NCBI GenBank assembly: GCA_902595725.1
Contig: CACJRJ010000014.1
Coordinates: 1-37,604 of the forward strand
Reading direction: 5' to 3'
DNA: 37,604 nucleotides
Source of the DNA: an uncultured Pelagibacteraceae bacterium
GTDB lineage: Bacteria; Pseudomonadota; Alphaproteobacteria; Pelagibacterales; Pelagibacteraceae
The notes beneath the pieces are model-generated. The model saw only the letters and a list, made by a program, of their open reading frames with translations. It made no database searches and had not been told where the DNA came from. A program made the translations under genes and the position numbers. Shown one piece after another: positions 8,111 through 18,174 of this stretch (position 1 is the stretch's first letter; each line of letters begins with the position of its first letter).

Positions 8111-8991
8111 TGAAAGCCTACGACCAACGAGAAGGAAAAATCTGGTACAACAACGAACTAGTTGATTGGAATGATGTGAAATTGCATGTTTTAAGTCATG
8201 GTCTTCACTATGCTAGCTGTGTATTTGAAGGATTAAGAGTTTATGACGGAGAAATATTTAAATTAGAAGAACATACGGAAAGACTTTTTTATTCAGCAAA
8301 AAGAATGGATATTACAATTCCTTACTCAGAAGATGAAATTAATAATGCTACTAAAAAAATAGTTTCAGTTCAAAATGTTAAAAATGGATATGTTAGACCA
8401 TTCGCATGGAGAGGAAGTGAAATGATGGCAGTGTCAGCACAAAAAACTAAAATACATGTAGCAATAACAACATGGGAATGGGGAACATATTTTGATCCTA
8501 AGTTAAAAACTGAAGGTATAAAATTAAATATTTCTAAGTGGAGCAGGCCTGCTCCCAATACTATACCTTGGGACACTAAAGCCTCAGGGTTATATATGAT
8601 CTGCACTCTTTCAAAGCACGAAGCAGAAAGAGAAGGTTACACAGATTCATTAATGCTTGATCACGAAGGAAATGTAGCTGAAGCAACTGGAGCAAATATT
8701 TTCTTTAAAGATAAAAATGGAGAATTGCACACCCCAATACCTGATAGTTTTTTAGATGGAATAACACGAAGAACAGTAATTGAAATAGCAAAATCCAAAA
8801 ATATCAAAGTTAATGAAAGAAAAATTTCACCAAAAGAACTTTCAAATTTTGTTGGTTGTTTTTTAACTGGCACTGCAGCTGAAGTAACTCCAGTTTCAAA
8901 AATTCTTGAACAAAATTATGAGGTTTGTAATTTAATTTTAGATCTGTCTTCTAGCTATGAAAAGTTAGTTAGAAAAAAGAGAGCAGCTTAG
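8110..8991 (+). CDS. ilvE: Branched-chain amino acid aminotransferase
   Basis: A class IV, PLP-dependent aminotransferase interconverting Leu, Ile and Val with their 2-oxo acids, using glutamate/2-oxoglutarate. The 293 aa length is typical. Motifs are HGLHYASCVFEGLRVY, YVRPFAWRG, the PLP lysine Lys157 in PWDTKASGLYM, the loop EREGYTDSLMLDHEGNVAEATGANIFF, and TPIPDSFLDGITRRTVIEIA. A D-amino acid transaminase or ADC lyase is less likely given the N-terminal match to BCAT and the length. It is alone on its strand, divergent from marR, and its stop overlaps the convergent pgsA stop by 4 bp. Confidence 0.93.
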   Translation: MKAYDQREGKIWYNNELVDWNDVKLHVLSHGLHYASCVFEGLRVYDGEIFKLEEHTERLFYSAKRMDITIPYSEDEINNATKKIVSVQNVKNGYVRPFAWRGSEMMAVSAQKTKIHVAITTWEWGTYFDPKLKTEGIKLNISKWSRPAPNTIPWDTKASGLYMICTLSKHEAEREGYTDSLMLDHEGNVAEATGANIFFKDKNGELHTPIPDSFLDGITRRTVIEIAKSKNIKVNERKISPKELSNFVGCFLTGTAAEVTPVSKILEQNYEVCNLILDLSSSYEKLVRKKRAA

Positions 8992-9566
8992 TTTTTTTCA
9001 TCTTCGGATATTGCATGATCTATACCTTTTCTTAAATATTCATATCCAGTATATAAAGTTAAAAATGCAGATAGCCAAAGTAAAATTATACCAATAGTTT
9101 GTGCATTATAATCTTGAAAATTAATAATTTTATTTCCAGTTTCTCCAGTCAATAAAACTGAAATTGCAATCATTTGTAAAAATGTTTTAGCCTTGGCTAG
9201 ACTTGATACAGGTAGGTTAATTTTACCTTTTGCTAAAAACTCTCTTAATCCAGAAATTAATATTTCTCTAGTTAAAATTATTATTGCAGCAATTACTTCA
9301 TAATTTTTTATTGTTCCATCCATTACTAATAAAATTAAAGCTGTTGCTACTATAATTTTGTCTGCTATTGGGTCTAATAATTCTCCCAATTTAGATTCTT
9401 CTTTATACATTCTTGCTAACAAACCATCTAAAAAATCAGTAAATGAAGCCAAAACAAATAATGCAAAAGGTATTACATCTCCATAAAAGCCAGGCAAGTA
9501 ATATGTAAAAACAAATATAGGAACAATTATAATCCTGCCTATAGTTAAATAATTTGGAATTTTCAT
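8988..9566 (-). CDS. pgsA: CDP-diacylglycerol--glycerol-3-phosphate 3-phosphatidyltransferase
   Basis: It makes phosphatidylglycerol phosphate, the committed step to phosphatidylglycerol and cardiolipin, in the inner membrane. The 192 aa protein has several hydrophobic helices and the full CDP-alcohol phosphotransferase signature D-G-x2-A-R-x8-G-x3-D-x3-D, here beginning [12 protein letters not shown] at about residue 47 and ending LLDPIADK. The N-terminus [12 protein letters not shown] is the family start. It overlaps uvrC upstream by 4 bp (ATGA); the uvrC-pgsA pairing is widespread in proteobacteria. Confidence 0.95.
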   Translation of the reverse strand: MKIPNYLTIGRIIIVPIFVFTYYLPGFYGDVIPFALFVLASFTDFLDGLLARMYKEESKLGELLDPIADKIIVATALILLVMDGTIKNYEVIAAIIILTREILISGLREFLAKGKINLPVSSLAKAKTFLQMIAISVLLTGETGNKIINFQDYNAQTIGIILLWLSAFLTLYTGYEYLRKGIDHAISEDEKN

Positions 9567-11398
9567 TCGTGAAAAAAATTATATATTTTTTTTGCAACTT
9601 TTTCCTCAACTCCTTCTACTGTTTTTATCTCATCAAGGCTTGCAGATTCAACTGCTCGTGCTGACCCAAAATGATTTAATAATGCCCTTTTTCTCATGGA
9701 TCCAATTCCTTGTATTTGATCTAGAAGCGACCTTGTTATTCCTTTTTTTCTTTTTGCCCTATGTGCACTTATTGCAAATCTATGGGATTCATCTCTTATT
9801 CTTTGAAGGAAAAAAAGAGTAGGATCATTTTTTTCAAATTTATAATCTTTACCATTATGAAAAAAAGTTTCATTCCCACTATTTCGGTATTTGCCTTTTG
9901 CAATAGCTACAACCGGTATATCGTGTAAGCCTAGCTCATTCATAGTTTCTCTAGCTGATGAGTATTGTCCTTTACCTCCATCTATCAATACCAAATCTGG
10001 AAATGATAGAAAATTATCTTTCTCTTGAATTGCTCTTTTAAACCGTCTATTTAAAACTTCTCGCATCATTCCATAATCATCTTGCTCGTTGTCTTTTTTC
10101 TTTATATTGAATTTTCTATATCTTTTTTTAATAAAACCTTCATCCCCAAATGCAATTAAAGCTCCAACGCTATTAGTTCCCTGAATATGACTATTATCGT
10201 AAACTTCAATAAGACTTATATTTGTTTCAAGATTAAACTTTCTTGAAACAGAATCAAATAGTTCTTTATTATTTTGACTTTCATAAAGTTTCCTATTTAA
10301 ACTATCTTTTGCATTTTTAATTGCTTGGTTAATAACTTTTAATTTTGATCCTTTTTTTGCAACAGAAATATTAATTTGCTTAATCTCTTTTTTAGAAAGT
10401 GTTTTTTCAATTAACTTTTTTTCTTTAATATCTTCAGATAGTATTATTAAAGAAGGAACACTTTTATTTTCATAAAATTGAGAAACAAAAGAATTTAAAA
10501 TATTACTCAATTTTTCATCTGGGTCATGTTTAGGAAAAAAAGCTTGGTTACCCCAATTCTGTTTAGATCTATAAAAAAATACTTGAATACAAGTTTTACC
10601 CGACTCTTTGTATCCAGCAATTACATCTGCTTCTACTAAGTTTGCCTCATTAATTCTTTGAGATGACTGAATAATATTTAAAGCTTTAATCCTATCTCGT
10701 AATATTACTGCTTTTTCAAATTCTAAATCTTCACTTGCTTTTTCCATTTGATTTGAAAGATTTTTTTGTATTCTTCTTGATTTACCCGAAACAAACTCAA
10801 TAGCATCTTCAACAGAATTTTTATATTCTTCTTTTTTAATATAGCCAACACATGGTCCAGAACATCTTTTTATTTGATATAAAATACATGGTCTCTCTCT
10901 ATTTTTAAAAACAGTATCATCACAAACTCTTAAATGAAAAATTTTTTGAATCATTTTAATTGTCCAATTTGCTGAGCCAGCAGATGCAAATGGCCCAAAA
11001 TAAAATCCCTCTTTAGTTTTTTTACCTCTATGTCTTTTTATTTGTGGCCATTTATCTTTATTTCCAATAAAAATAAATGGAAACGATTTATCATCCCTTA
11101 AAAGAATATTAAATTTTGGTTTATATTTTTTTATTAAGTTTGCCTCTAAAAGTAGAGCTTCACTCTCATTAGAAGTGGTTGTTATCTCAATTTTTTTTGT
11201 TTGAGACAACATTCTTTCTGTTCTTATTATATGATTTTTTTCCGATATATAACTTTTTAACCTGTTTGGAAGATTCTTGGCTTTTCCAACATATAATATT
11301 TCATTTTTTGAGTTAAACATCCTATAAACACCAGGGAGCTTGGGTATTAATGGAAGTTCTTTTTTAATTGCTTCTTTTCCTAATTCAGAACTAATCAT
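9563..11398 (-). CDS. uvrC: UvrABC system protein C (excinuclease subunit)
   Basis: The subunit that makes both incisions flanking a lesion during nucleotide excision repair, recruited by UvrB. The 611 aa length is normal. The GIY-YIG nuclease domain is N-terminal ([23 protein letters not shown]). A cysteine-containing stretch ([19 protein letters not shown]) follows, then the UVR motif near 205-235 ([17 protein letters not shown]). The RNase H-like endonuclease domain ([30 protein letters not shown]) comes next, with C-terminal helix-hairpin-helix motifs ([33 protein letters not shown]). It sits in one overlapping run with folB and uvrB, so repair and folate genes share transcription. Confidence 0.97.
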   Translation of the reverse strand: MISSELGKEAIKKELPLIPKLPGVYRMFNSKNEILYVGKAKNLPNRLKSYISEKNHIIRTERMLSQTKKIEITTTSNESEALLLEANLIKKYKPKFNILLRDDKSFPFIFIGNKDKWPQIKRHRGKKTKEGFYFGPFASAGSANWTIKMIQKIFHLRVCDDTVFKNRERPCILYQIKRCSGPCVGYIKKEEYKNSVEDAIEFVSGKSRRIQKNLSNQMEKASEDLEFEKAVILRDRIKALNIIQSSQRINEANLVEADVIAGYKESGKTCIQVFFYRSKQNWGNQAFFPKHDPDEKLSNILNSFVSQFYENKSVPSLIILSEDIKEKKLIEKTLSKKEIKQINISVAKKGSKLKVINQAIKNAKDSLNRKLYESQNNKELFDSVSRKFNLETNISLIEVYDNSHIQGTNSVGALIAFGDEGFIKKRYRKFNIKKKDNEQDDYGMMREVLNRRFKRAIQEKDNFLSFPDLVLIDGGKGQYSSARETMNELGLHDIPVVAIAKGKYRNSGNETFFHNGKDYKFEKNDPTLFFLQRIRDESHRFAISAHRAKRKKGITRSLLDQIQGIGSMRKRALLNHFGSARAVESASLDEIKTVEGVEEKVAKKIYNFFHE

Positions 11399-11810
11399 GA
11401 CTTCTTTTTTTAGAAATTTGAATTCCTACTGACGAACAGTCTTTCATTATTTCTAATTTTTCAATTTGAAGACTGATTTTATCAATTCTTTTATCTTTAA
11501 ATAGTTCATCAAAAACATCTTCAGCCAGTGTTTCTAAAAAGTTATAATGTTTATTTTTAACTAATTTTTTAATTAATCTTACAATTTTAGCGTAGTTTAC
11601 AATCGATTTAATGTCTTTATCATTTGATGGTTTCTTATCTTCATAGTTTACATCAAGAGTGAACTTTACTTTTTGAGGTTTCTCTTTTTCGAAATCGAAG
11701 TACCCAAGTTTTAAATCTAATATTAAATCTTTAATTAATACTTTTTTTTCATAGTTAAATAAATTTTTTTTCCTATCTATTTTAACTATTTTAAGATTAT
11801 TCTTTTTCAC
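11391..11810 (-). CDS. folB: Dihydroneopterin aldolase
   Basis: It cleaves 7,8-dihydroneopterin to 6-hydroxymethyl-dihydropterin and glycolaldehyde in folate synthesis. The 139 aa length fits, with a slightly long N-terminal extension (residues 1-20). Visible features are [24 protein letters not shown] at the domain start, the conserved Glu in [15 protein letters not shown], and [18 protein letters not shown], which holds the catalytic-lysine strand typical of alphaproteobacterial FolB. It overlaps the SDR gene by 4 bp and uvrC by 8 bp. Pairing with a pteridine-reductase-like SDR supports a pterin role. Confidence 0.85.
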   Translation of the reverse strand: MKKNNLKIVKIDRKKNLFNYEKKVLIKDLILDLKLGYFDFEKEKPQKVKFTLDVNYEDKKPSNDKDIKSIVNYAKIVRLIKKLVKNKHYNFLETLAEDVFDELFKDKRIDKISLQIEKLEIMKDCSSVGIQISKKRSHD

Positions 11811-12562
11811 TCTTTACCTCTCATTATATCTGGTGTTTGCCAATTTAAGTTTTGTCCACTATCAATAGCCAACACTTGTCCAGTAATAGACCTATTTTTT
11901 ATAAAAAAGTCAACTGCGTTACAAATTTCTTCTACGTCGACTTGTTTTTTAAGTGGAGTAGCCATGTACTGTTTCTTGAAATGTTTCTCTGTTTGTCTTT
12001 TATTTTTTATTGTAGGACCAGGCGCTATTCCATTTACTCTTATATTGGGTGCCAAACTCATTGCACTGGTCTTGGTTAATGTATAAAGGCCAGTTTTACT
12101 TATTGTATAAGAAAAAAAATATGGAGTTAATTTAAAAACTCTTTGATCAATAATATTGATTATATTGTTATTTTTGCCTCTAATATTTTTTGCAAATTCT
12201 TTTGATAATAATGCTGGTGTTCTTAAATTAGTTCTTAAATGGCGGCCCCAACTGGAAGTACTAAAATTTTCAAGTTTATCATTTTCAAACAAAGAAGCAT
12301 TATTAATTAAACAATCAAAATATTTTAATTTAGATTTAGCGAATTTTAAGATTTTATTTACATCTGTCTCTTTGCTTAAGTCACCTTTGACAAGATAAAC
12401 TTTAGTTTGTTCTTTTGATAACTCTTTTTTTAATTTTTCTGCATTAGATTTAGATTTATTAAAATGTATAACAATTTCAACTCCTCGCCCTGCAAGCCTT
12501 TTAGCTATAGCAGCTCCAATTCGAGTTGCACCTCCGGTAATGATTATTTTATTTGCTTCCAC
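11807..12562 (-). CDS. SDR-family reductase, probably FolM/PTR1-like dihydropteridine reductase
   Basis: A 251 aa short-chain dehydrogenase/reductase. The nucleotide-binding motif is [15 protein letters not shown]. Its TGxxxRxG form, with the following HFNKS near residue 35, is the signature of pteridine reductases (PTR1, FolM) rather than of standard TGxxxGIG SDRs. NNAS (NNASLFE) and the catalytic YxxxK ([12 protein letters not shown]) are present, then RVNGIAPGP and a DSGQNL end. Overlaps folB by 4 bp and uvrB by 19 bp. Together with folB this suggests reduction of dihydropterin/dihydrofolate, perhaps replacing or supporting DHFR; that is inference. The alternative is a general SDR of unknown substrate. 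Confidence 0.8.
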   Translation of the reverse strand: MEANKIIITGGATRIGAAIAKRLAGRGVEIVIHFNKSKSNAEKLKKELSKEQTKVYLVKGDLSKETDVNKILKFAKSKLKYFDCLINNASLFENDKLENFSTSSWGRHLRTNLRTPALLSKEFAKNIRGKNNNIINIIDQRVFKLTPYFFSYTISKTGLYTLTKTSAMSLAPNIRVNGIAPGPTIKNKRQTEKHFKKQYMATPLKKQVDVEEICNAVDFFIKNRSITGQVLAIDSGQNLNWQTPDIMRGKE

Positions 12563-14715
12563 TTTTTCTTTCCTTTTTGCGCTCTAGTCCCGGGCATTCC
12601 CATGGTTGATCTTCCCTTAGGATAGAGTTTATTTTTAACATCGTACTGTCTTATTTTTGGATTTAAAGTAATTTCTAACTCTGTACTTTCTAGTTTTCTG
12701 ATTTCATCTCTAATTTTTGCAGCTTCTTCAAATTCTAAATTAGATGCAGAATCTTTCATTTTTTTGTTTAATGCTTTTAAGTGTTTTTTTAGGTTTCCAC
12801 CTATATTTGAACCTTCACTAACTTTTACATAATCCTTTTCATAAACACTTTCTAAAATATCACTAATTTCTTTTTTTACTGTTTTTGCATCAATATTATT
12901 TTTTTTATTATAGTTAAGCTGTATTTGTCTTCTCCTATCCGTTTCTTTGATAGCTTTTTTAATACTCTTAGTTTCTTTGTCAGCATATAGAATAACTTTT
13001 CCCTCAACATTTCTTGCAGCTCTACCAATGGTTTGGATAAGTGAAGTTTCAGATCTTAAGAAACCTTCTTTGTCAGCATCTAATATACCAACCAAGGCAC
13101 ATTCTGGTATATCAAGTCCCTCTCTTAATAAGTTTATTCCAACCAAAACATCAAATACTCCCATTCTTAAATCTCTCATGATTTCAATTCTTTCAAGAGT
13201 GTCAATGTCAGAGTGCAGGTATCTTACCTTTATTCCATTTTCATGAAGATATTCAGTCAAATCTTCTGCCATTTTTTTTGTTAATGTTGTTACTAATACT
13301 CTAAAATTCTTCTCAACAACTTTTTTACATTCATGCATTAAATCATCAACCTGGTTTTTTGCAGGTCTAATTTCTACATTTGGATCTATAAGACCAGTGG
13401 GTCTTATTACTTGATCAATAAATTTTCCTTTTGTCTGCTCTAGCTCCCAAGGTCCGGGTGTAGCTGAAACAAAAACTGTTTGAGTTCTCATCATATCCCA
13501 TTCTTCAAATTTGAGAGGTCTATTATCCATACAAGACGGAAGTCTAAATCCATATTCTGCAAGAGTGCTTTTTCTTGACCTGTCTCCTTTAAACATTCCA
13601 TTTAATTGTGGCACTGTGACATGACACTCATCTACAAATACTAAAGTATTATCTGGAAAATATTCAAAAAGAGTAGGAGGTGGTTCGCCTGGCTTTCTCC
13701 CTGATAAAAATCTTGAGTAATTTTCAATTCCAGCACATGAACCAGTCGCTTCAATCATTTCTAAATCAAATTTTGTTCTTTCTTCTAATCTTTGTGCTTC
13801 AAGTAATTTGTTTTCGGCCTTATGTTTTTTTAAAGTTACTTCTAGCTCTTTTTTTATATTTATAATTGCTTGTTCTACTGTTGGTTTGGGAGTTATGTAA
13901 TGACTATTTGCATAAATTTTAATTAAGTTTAATTCTCTAACTTGATCACCTGTTAATGGATCAAATTCTTCGATTTTTTCTAATTTGTCACCAAACAAAC
14001 TTAGTCGCCAAGCTCTATCTTCAAGATGTGAAGGAAAAATCTCAAGATATTCACCTCTAGCTCTAAAAGTTCCTCTATAAAAATTTTGATCATTTCTTTT
14101 GTATTGAAGAGCAACTAAAGATTTAATTATTTGTTCTCTGTTATAATCATAGTTTTTTTGAAGTGTTAAAGTCATCTTGCTGTATGCTTCAACTGATCCA
14201 AGACCATAAATGCAAGATACGCTGGCAACGATTAAAACATCATCTCTCTCTAAAAGAGATCTTGTAGCCGAGTGTCTCATTCTATCTATTTGTTCATTAA
14301 TTGATGCCTCTTTTTCGATATAAGTGTCTGATCTAGGAACATAAGCTTCAGGCGTATAATAATCGTAATAAGAGACAAAATATTCAACAGCATTGTCTGG
14401 AAAGAAACCCTTCATTTCACCGTAAAGCTGAGCTGCAAGTGTTTTATTTGGAGCTAAAATTAACGCTGGTCTATTTGTTGCCTCAATGACCTTTGCCATA
14501 GTAAAGGTTTTTCCTGATCCTGTTACTCCAAGAAGAACTTGATTGAATTCTCCTTTATTGGCGCTCTGGACTAATTTTTTTATAGCTTCTGGTTGATCTC
14601 CAGCAGGTTTAAAATCAGATTTAATTTTGAATTTTTTACCACCTTCAAGTTTTCCACTAATTTTTGGATTTTTACTCTGAATATCTGTAATTAAATCTTG
14701 ATAAGTATTTTCCAT
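12544..14715 (-). CDS. uvrB: UvrABC system protein B (excinuclease subunit)
   Basis: The damage-verifying helicase-like subunit of nucleotide excision repair. Residues 63-70 are the Walker A GVTGSGKT. The beta-hairpin that probes DNA is [17 protein letters not shown], the DEAD-like box is [10 protein letters not shown], and helicase motifs V-VI appear in [15 protein letters not shown] and [13 protein letters not shown]. The C-terminal UVR motif ([19 protein letters not shown]) binds UvrC. At 723 aa it is about 50 residues longer than the E. coli protein, from a C-terminal basic tail ([19 protein letters not shown]) and a short N-terminal extension, both usual in alphaproteobacteria. It leads the minus-strand run and faces aspC across 36 bp. 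Confidence 0.97.
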   Translation of the reverse strand: MENTYQDLITDIQSKNPKISGKLEGGKKFKIKSDFKPAGDQPEAIKKLVQSANKGEFNQVLLGVTGSGKTFTMAKVIEATNRPALILAPNKTLAAQLYGEMKGFFPDNAVEYFVSYYDYYTPEAYVPRSDTYIEKEASINEQIDRMRHSATRSLLERDDVLIVASVSCIYGLGSVEAYSKMTLTLQKNYDYNREQIIKSLVALQYKRNDQNFYRGTFRARGEYLEIFPSHLEDRAWRLSLFGDKLEKIEEFDPLTGDQVRELNLIKIYANSHYITPKPTVEQAIINIKKELEVTLKKHKAENKLLEAQRLEERTKFDLEMIEATGSCAGIENYSRFLSGRKPGEPPPTLFEYFPDNTLVFVDECHVTVPQLNGMFKGDRSRKSTLAEYGFRLPSCMDNRPLKFEEWDMMRTQTVFVSATPGPWELEQTKGKFIDQVIRPTGLIDPNVEIRPAKNQVDDLMHECKKVVEKNFRVLVTTLTKKMAEDLTEYLHENGIKVRYLHSDIDTLERIEIMRDLRMGVFDVLVGINLLREGLDIPECALVGILDADKEGFLRSETSLIQTIGRAARNVEGKVILYADKETKSIKKAIKETDRRRQIQLNYNKKNNIDAKTVKKEISDILESVYEKDYVKVSEGSNIGGNLKKHLKALNKKMKDSASNLEFEEAAKIRDEIRKLESTELEITLNPKIRQYDVKNKLYPKGRSTMGMPGTRAQKGKKKWKQIK

Positions 14716-14751
14716 ATATTAAACAACGTATTAGAATAATTTTATATTTCA

Positions 14752-15939
14752 ATGAGCATAATATCAGATAGTTTAAAAAGGATTAAACCATCACCTACTA
14801 TTGCTGTTACTCAAAAAGCTAGAGAACTAAGAGCAGCAGGCAAAGATGTAATAGGGCTAGGTGCGGGTGAGCCAGATTTTGATACACCAAATAATATTAA
14901 GAATGCCGCTATAAAAGCTATTAGGAGAGGTGATACTAAATATACAGCAGTTGATGGAACTCCAGCTTTAAAAAAAGCAATAATTAAAAAATTTAAAAAA
15001 GAAAATAATTTGAGGTACTCAAAAGAGGAAATAACTGTAGGAACAGGTGGTAAACAAGTTCTTTATAATGCATTCATGGCAACCCTAAATAGAAGAGACG
15101 AAGTAATTATTCCAGCACCTTTTTGGGTTTCCTATCCCGATATGGTTTTATTAGCAGGCGGTAAACCAAAAATTGTTAGATGCAATGAATCAGATAATTT
15201 TAAATTAACACCACAAAAATTAAGGAAGGCAATTTCTAAAAAAACAAAGTGGCTAATATTAAATTCACCATCAAATCCTACAGGTGTAAGTTATACAAAA
15301 GCAGAGATAAAAAAATTATCTCAAGTATTAATTAAATATAAGAAAATTCAAATTTTAAGTGATGATATCTATGAGCACATTACATATGATAAAGCTAAGT
15401 TTTTCACCATCGCTCAAATATCTAATTTGAAAAATAGAACTCTTACCATGAACGGTGTAAGTAAATCTTATGCTATGACAGGATGGAGAATAGGTTATGC
15501 GGGAGGACCAAAAGATATAATTAAAGCTATTCGTAAAGTCCAATCTCAATCAACATCGAATCCTTCTTCTGTAAGCCAAGCAGCTGCAGTTGAAGCTTTA
15601 AACGGAACTCAGAAATTTATAAAAATAAGATCTAAGGAATTTAAAAAAAGAAGAGACTTTGTTGTTAAGAGCTTAAATAAAATTAAAGGAATTAATTGCT
15701 TAACACCTAATGGAGCATTTTATGTATTTCCAAGTTGCAAAGGTCTTTTGAATAAAAAAACTAAATTAAAAAAAGATACAGACTTTGTTCAAAAGTTACT
15801 CGAGAAAACAAATGTAGCAGTTGTGCAAGGCTCAGCTTTTGGATTAGAAGGTTACTTTAGAATTTCATATGCAACCTCAATGAAAAATTTAAAAAAAGCT
15901 ATGAAAAGAATAAAATTTTTTTGTGAAAGTTTACGTTAA
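14752..15939 (+). CDS. aspC: Aspartate aminotransferase (class I, subgroup Ib)
   Basis: A PLP-dependent enzyme moving the amino group between aspartate and 2-oxoglutarate. In subgroup Ib members, which also cover prephenate aminotransferases, the N-terminal MSIISDSLKRIKPSPTIAVT pattern is typical. The 395 aa protein shows GAGEPDFDTP (32-47 region), NSPSNPTG (171-178), SDDIYEHITY, and the Schiff-base lysine Lys238 in SKSYAMTGWRIGYAGG. The final Arg segment is GYFRISYATS. It stands alone between divergent uvrB and a convergent small gene that begins at its very next base. Prephenate aminotransferase activity cannot be excluded. Confidence 0.92.
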   Translation: MSIISDSLKRIKPSPTIAVTQKARELRAAGKDVIGLGAGEPDFDTPNNIKNAAIKAIRRGDTKYTAVDGTPALKKAIIKKFKKENNLRYSKEEITVGTGGKQVLYNAFMATLNRRDEVIIPAPFWVSYPDMVLLAGGKPKIVRCNESDNFKLTPQKLRKAISKKTKWLILNSPSNPTGVSYTKAEIKKLSQVLIKYKKIQILSDDIYEHITYDKAKFFTIAQISNLKNRTLTMNGVSKSYAMTGWRIGYAGGPKDIIKAIRKVQSQSTSNPSSVSQAAAVEALNGTQKFIKIRSKEFKKRRDFVVKSLNKIKGINCLTPNGAFYVFPSCKGLLNKKTKLKKDTDFVQKLLEKTNVAVVQGSAFGLEGYFRISYATSMKNLKKAMKRIKFFCESLR

Positions 15940-16266
15940 CTAATGTTCGTGCTTTTCAATACCATGTTTCTCTAAAAGCTCATGCATTCTTTGATGTTCT
16001 TTATAAGTTAATCCATAAAAAACAATTATAGTAACAATAGAACCAACAACTACACCTTGAATAAATCTAAATATTGTTTTTTTATTTCTATCTTTTGTTT
16101 CATCACTCATTTTTTTTCCTCTTTTCTTCGCTTCATAAAATTTATAAACAGCGTAAGAAATGAAAATTATAGTTAAAATCCAAGATATTGGATGATTTGC
16201 AACAGCTATAAAAGATCCTCCAAATAATGCAGCTATAAATCCACTTATCCAACATACGGGGCACAT
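15940..16266 (-). CDS. Small membrane protein with N-terminal CPVC and His-rich C-terminus, unknown function
   Basis: I do not recognise this 108 aa protein as a named family. It starts MCPVCWISGF, so a CxxC lies at residues 2-5. Two hydrophobic segments (about 7-22 and 25-43) follow, then a basic/acidic loop (KKRGKKMSDETKDRNKK) and a third transmembrane helix (about 66-85). The tail is histidine-rich (His91, 95, 101, 106, 108). It begins 3 bp after the trxB stop on the same strand, so it is almost certainly co-transcribed with thioredoxin reductase. CxxC plus His clusters suggest metal or thiol chemistry at the membrane, but that is speculation. Its stop abuts the convergent aspC stop with no gap. 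Confidence 0.75.
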   Translation of the reverse strand: MCPVCWISGFIAALFGGSFIAVANHPISWILTIIFISYAVYKFYEAKKRGKKMSDETKDRNKKTIFRFIQGVVVGSIVTIIVFYGLTYKEHQRMHELLEKHGIEKHEH

Positions 16267-16269
16267 AAC

Positions 16270-17214
16270 TTAATGAGATAAAAATTTTTCTGCTTCTAAA
16301 GCTGCCATACATCCCATTCCAGCAGCAGTTACAGCTTGTCTAAATATTTTATCTTTAACATCTCCTGCAGCAAAAACACCCGGTACATTTGTTTCTGTTG
16401 AATCTGGTTTCGTTGTTAAATAGCCCTCTTTATCCATATCTAATTGATCTTTAAATAGTTGAGTTGCAGGATCATGTCCAATTGCAATAAATAATCCATC
16501 AATTTTTAATTCATCAATTTTATTCGTTTTTACGTTTTTAATTTTTAATCCCTTAACATTTTTAGGATCATTGTCTCCAATAACTTCTTCAACAACACTA
16601 TCCCAAATAATTTCAATTTTTTTGTTAGCCATTAATTTGCTTTGGAGCATTTTTTCAGCTCTTAAAGAATCTCTTCTGTGAATTAATTGAACTTTTGATG
16701 CAAATTTTGTAAGAAACATTGCTTCTTCAACTGCAGCATTTCCACCACCAACAACTGCAACTGTTTTATCTTTAAAGAAAAACCCATCACATGTTGCACA
16801 AGCTGATACACCAAATCCTCTAAATTTTTGTTCTGACTCAATATTTAACCATCTTGCTTGAGCTCCAGTTGAAATTATAATTGAATCTGCAGTATATTTT
16901 TGACCACCATCTCCTATTGCCTCAAAAGGTTTTGATTTTAAATTTACTGAAGAGATATGATCTTCGATCATTTCTGTACCTACAGCTTTAGCTTGGTCTC
17001 GCATTTGTTCCATCAACCATGGTCCTTGAATTACTTCTGCAAAACCAGGATAGTTTTCAACATCAGTTGTTGTAGTTAATTGTCCACCTGGCTCCATACC
17101 AGAAACCATAATAGGTTTTAACATTGCTCTTGCAGCATAAACAGCAGCTGTATATCCGGCTGGACCAGATCCAATTATTAACACTTTTGTGTGTTTAGTT
17201 GGATTTTGATTCAT
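16270..17214 (-). CDS. trxB: Thioredoxin-disulfide reductase
   Basis: An FAD/NADPH flavoenzyme that reduces thioredoxin in the cytoplasm. The 314 aa length is standard for low-Mr TrxB. Visible are the FAD Rossmann motif VLIIGSGPAGYTAAVYAARA (11-30), GGQLTTTTDVENYPGF, the redox pair Cys139-Ala-Thr-Cys142 followed by DGFFF, the NADPH motif VAVVGGGNAAVEEAMFL, and the C-terminal FAD site GVFAAGDVKDKIFRQAVTAAGMGC. All catalytic features are intact. Its ATG is only 21 bp from the ATG of the divergent ELM1-family gene, so at least one promoter must lie inside a coding region. Confidence 0.97.
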   Translation of the reverse strand: MNQNPTKHTKVLIIGSGPAGYTAAVYAARAMLKPIMVSGMEPGGQLTTTTDVENYPGFAEVIQGPWLMEQMRDQAKAVGTEMIEDHISSVNLKSKPFEAIGDGGQKYTADSIIISTGAQARWLNIESEQKFRGFGVSACATCDGFFFKDKTVAVVGGGNAAVEEAMFLTKFASKVQLIHRRDSLRAEKMLQSKLMANKKIEIIWDSVVEEVIGDNDPKNVKGLKIKNVKTNKIDELKIDGLFIAIGHDPATQLFKDQLDMDKEGYLTTKPDSTETNVPGVFAAGDVKDKIFRQAVTAAGMGCMAALEAEKFLSH

Positions 17215-17235
17215 ATCAAAGCTATATAGTAATTA

Positions 17236-18174
17236 ATGGACAAATTAAAAGGGTTATTATTGACAGAAGGAATGCACGGCATGATAAGCCAAGTTGAAGG
17301 TTTGGCCAAAGCTTTAGATATAGAATTTACTCACCAGAAAGTTGAACTAAATAGTTTTTGGAAAATGATTCCTCCAAATTTAACTCCTGTCTCAAACATA
17401 GTTTTTAATAAATTCAATGTTCCTGACTTTGATATAATCATTTCATGTGGAAGAAAAAGTGTAATTCCTTCAATTTATCTAAAAAAAAATTCAAATAAAA
17501 AAATTTTTAATATTCATATTCAAGATCCAAAAGTTTCGCTAAATAATTTTGATTTTGTAATTGCCCCAGAGCATGACAGTTTAAATGGAAAAAATGTTAT
17601 TACATCAAAAGGAGCTATTCACTATTTAACTTTGGATGAGATTAAAAAAAATCATAGTTATCTTGAAGGAAAAATTAAAAAAAATAAGAATTATTTGCTA
17701 TTAGTTTTAGGAGGTCCTAATAAATACTATGATTATGATGATCAAAATTTAATAAATGTTTTCGATAAAATTAAAAAAATTTTGAGTACTAATAATTTGC
17801 AAGCTATAGTAATTCCATCAATGAGAACTCCTAAGAGAACAATAAATTTAGTAGATGAATTATTGGGCAAAGAAAATCTTGTAATTACAAATATTGATAA
17901 AAAAGCATATCTCTCTGGACTATCATTGGCAAAATATATTGTTGTAACTTGCGACTCTACTTCAATGATATCGGAAGCAGCCATAACAGGAAAACCTATA
18001 TATATTGCAGATATACCCGCTAAAAGAAATGATCAAAGATTTAAAACTTTTAGGGAGCTATTTAATAAATTAAATATTACAAAAAATTTAAATGAAAAAC
18101 TTGAGATTTGGAACTATAAAAGCTTAAATGAAACAGCTAGAATAGCAGAACAAATCAAAAAACAAATATCGTAA
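17236..18174 (+). CDS. ELM1-family protein (DUF1022, mitochondrial fission ELM1-like)
   Basis: A 312 aa member of the ELM1/DUF1022 family, known in plants for mitochondrial fission and widespread in alphaproteobacteria with no settled function. It has a GT-B glycosyltransferase-like look. Family marks are LTEGMHGMISQVEGLAKAL near the N-terminus, DIIISCGRKSVIPSIYLK, the IQDPKV segment, FVIAPEHDSL, LLVLGGPNKYY, and VTCDSTSMISEAAITGKPIYI, which resembles the nucleotide-sugar end of GT-B folds. It overlaps the next gene by one base (TAATG). A cell-envelope glycosyltransferase role is possible but not shown. Family call is good, function open. Confidence 0.82.
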   Translation: MDKLKGLLLTEGMHGMISQVEGLAKALDIEFTHQKVELNSFWKMIPPNLTPVSNIVFNKFNVPDFDIIISCGRKSVIPSIYLKKNSNKKIFNIHIQDPKVSLNNFDFVIAPEHDSLNGKNVITSKGAIHYLTLDEIKKNHSYLEGKIKKNKNYLLLVLGGPNKYYDYDDQNLINVFDKIKKILSTNNLQAIVIPSMRTPKRTINLVDELLGKENLVITNIDKKAYLSGLSLAKYIVVTCDSTSMISEAAITGKPIYIADIPAKRNDQRFKTFRELFNKLNITKNLNEKLEIWNYKSLNETARIAEQIKKQIS

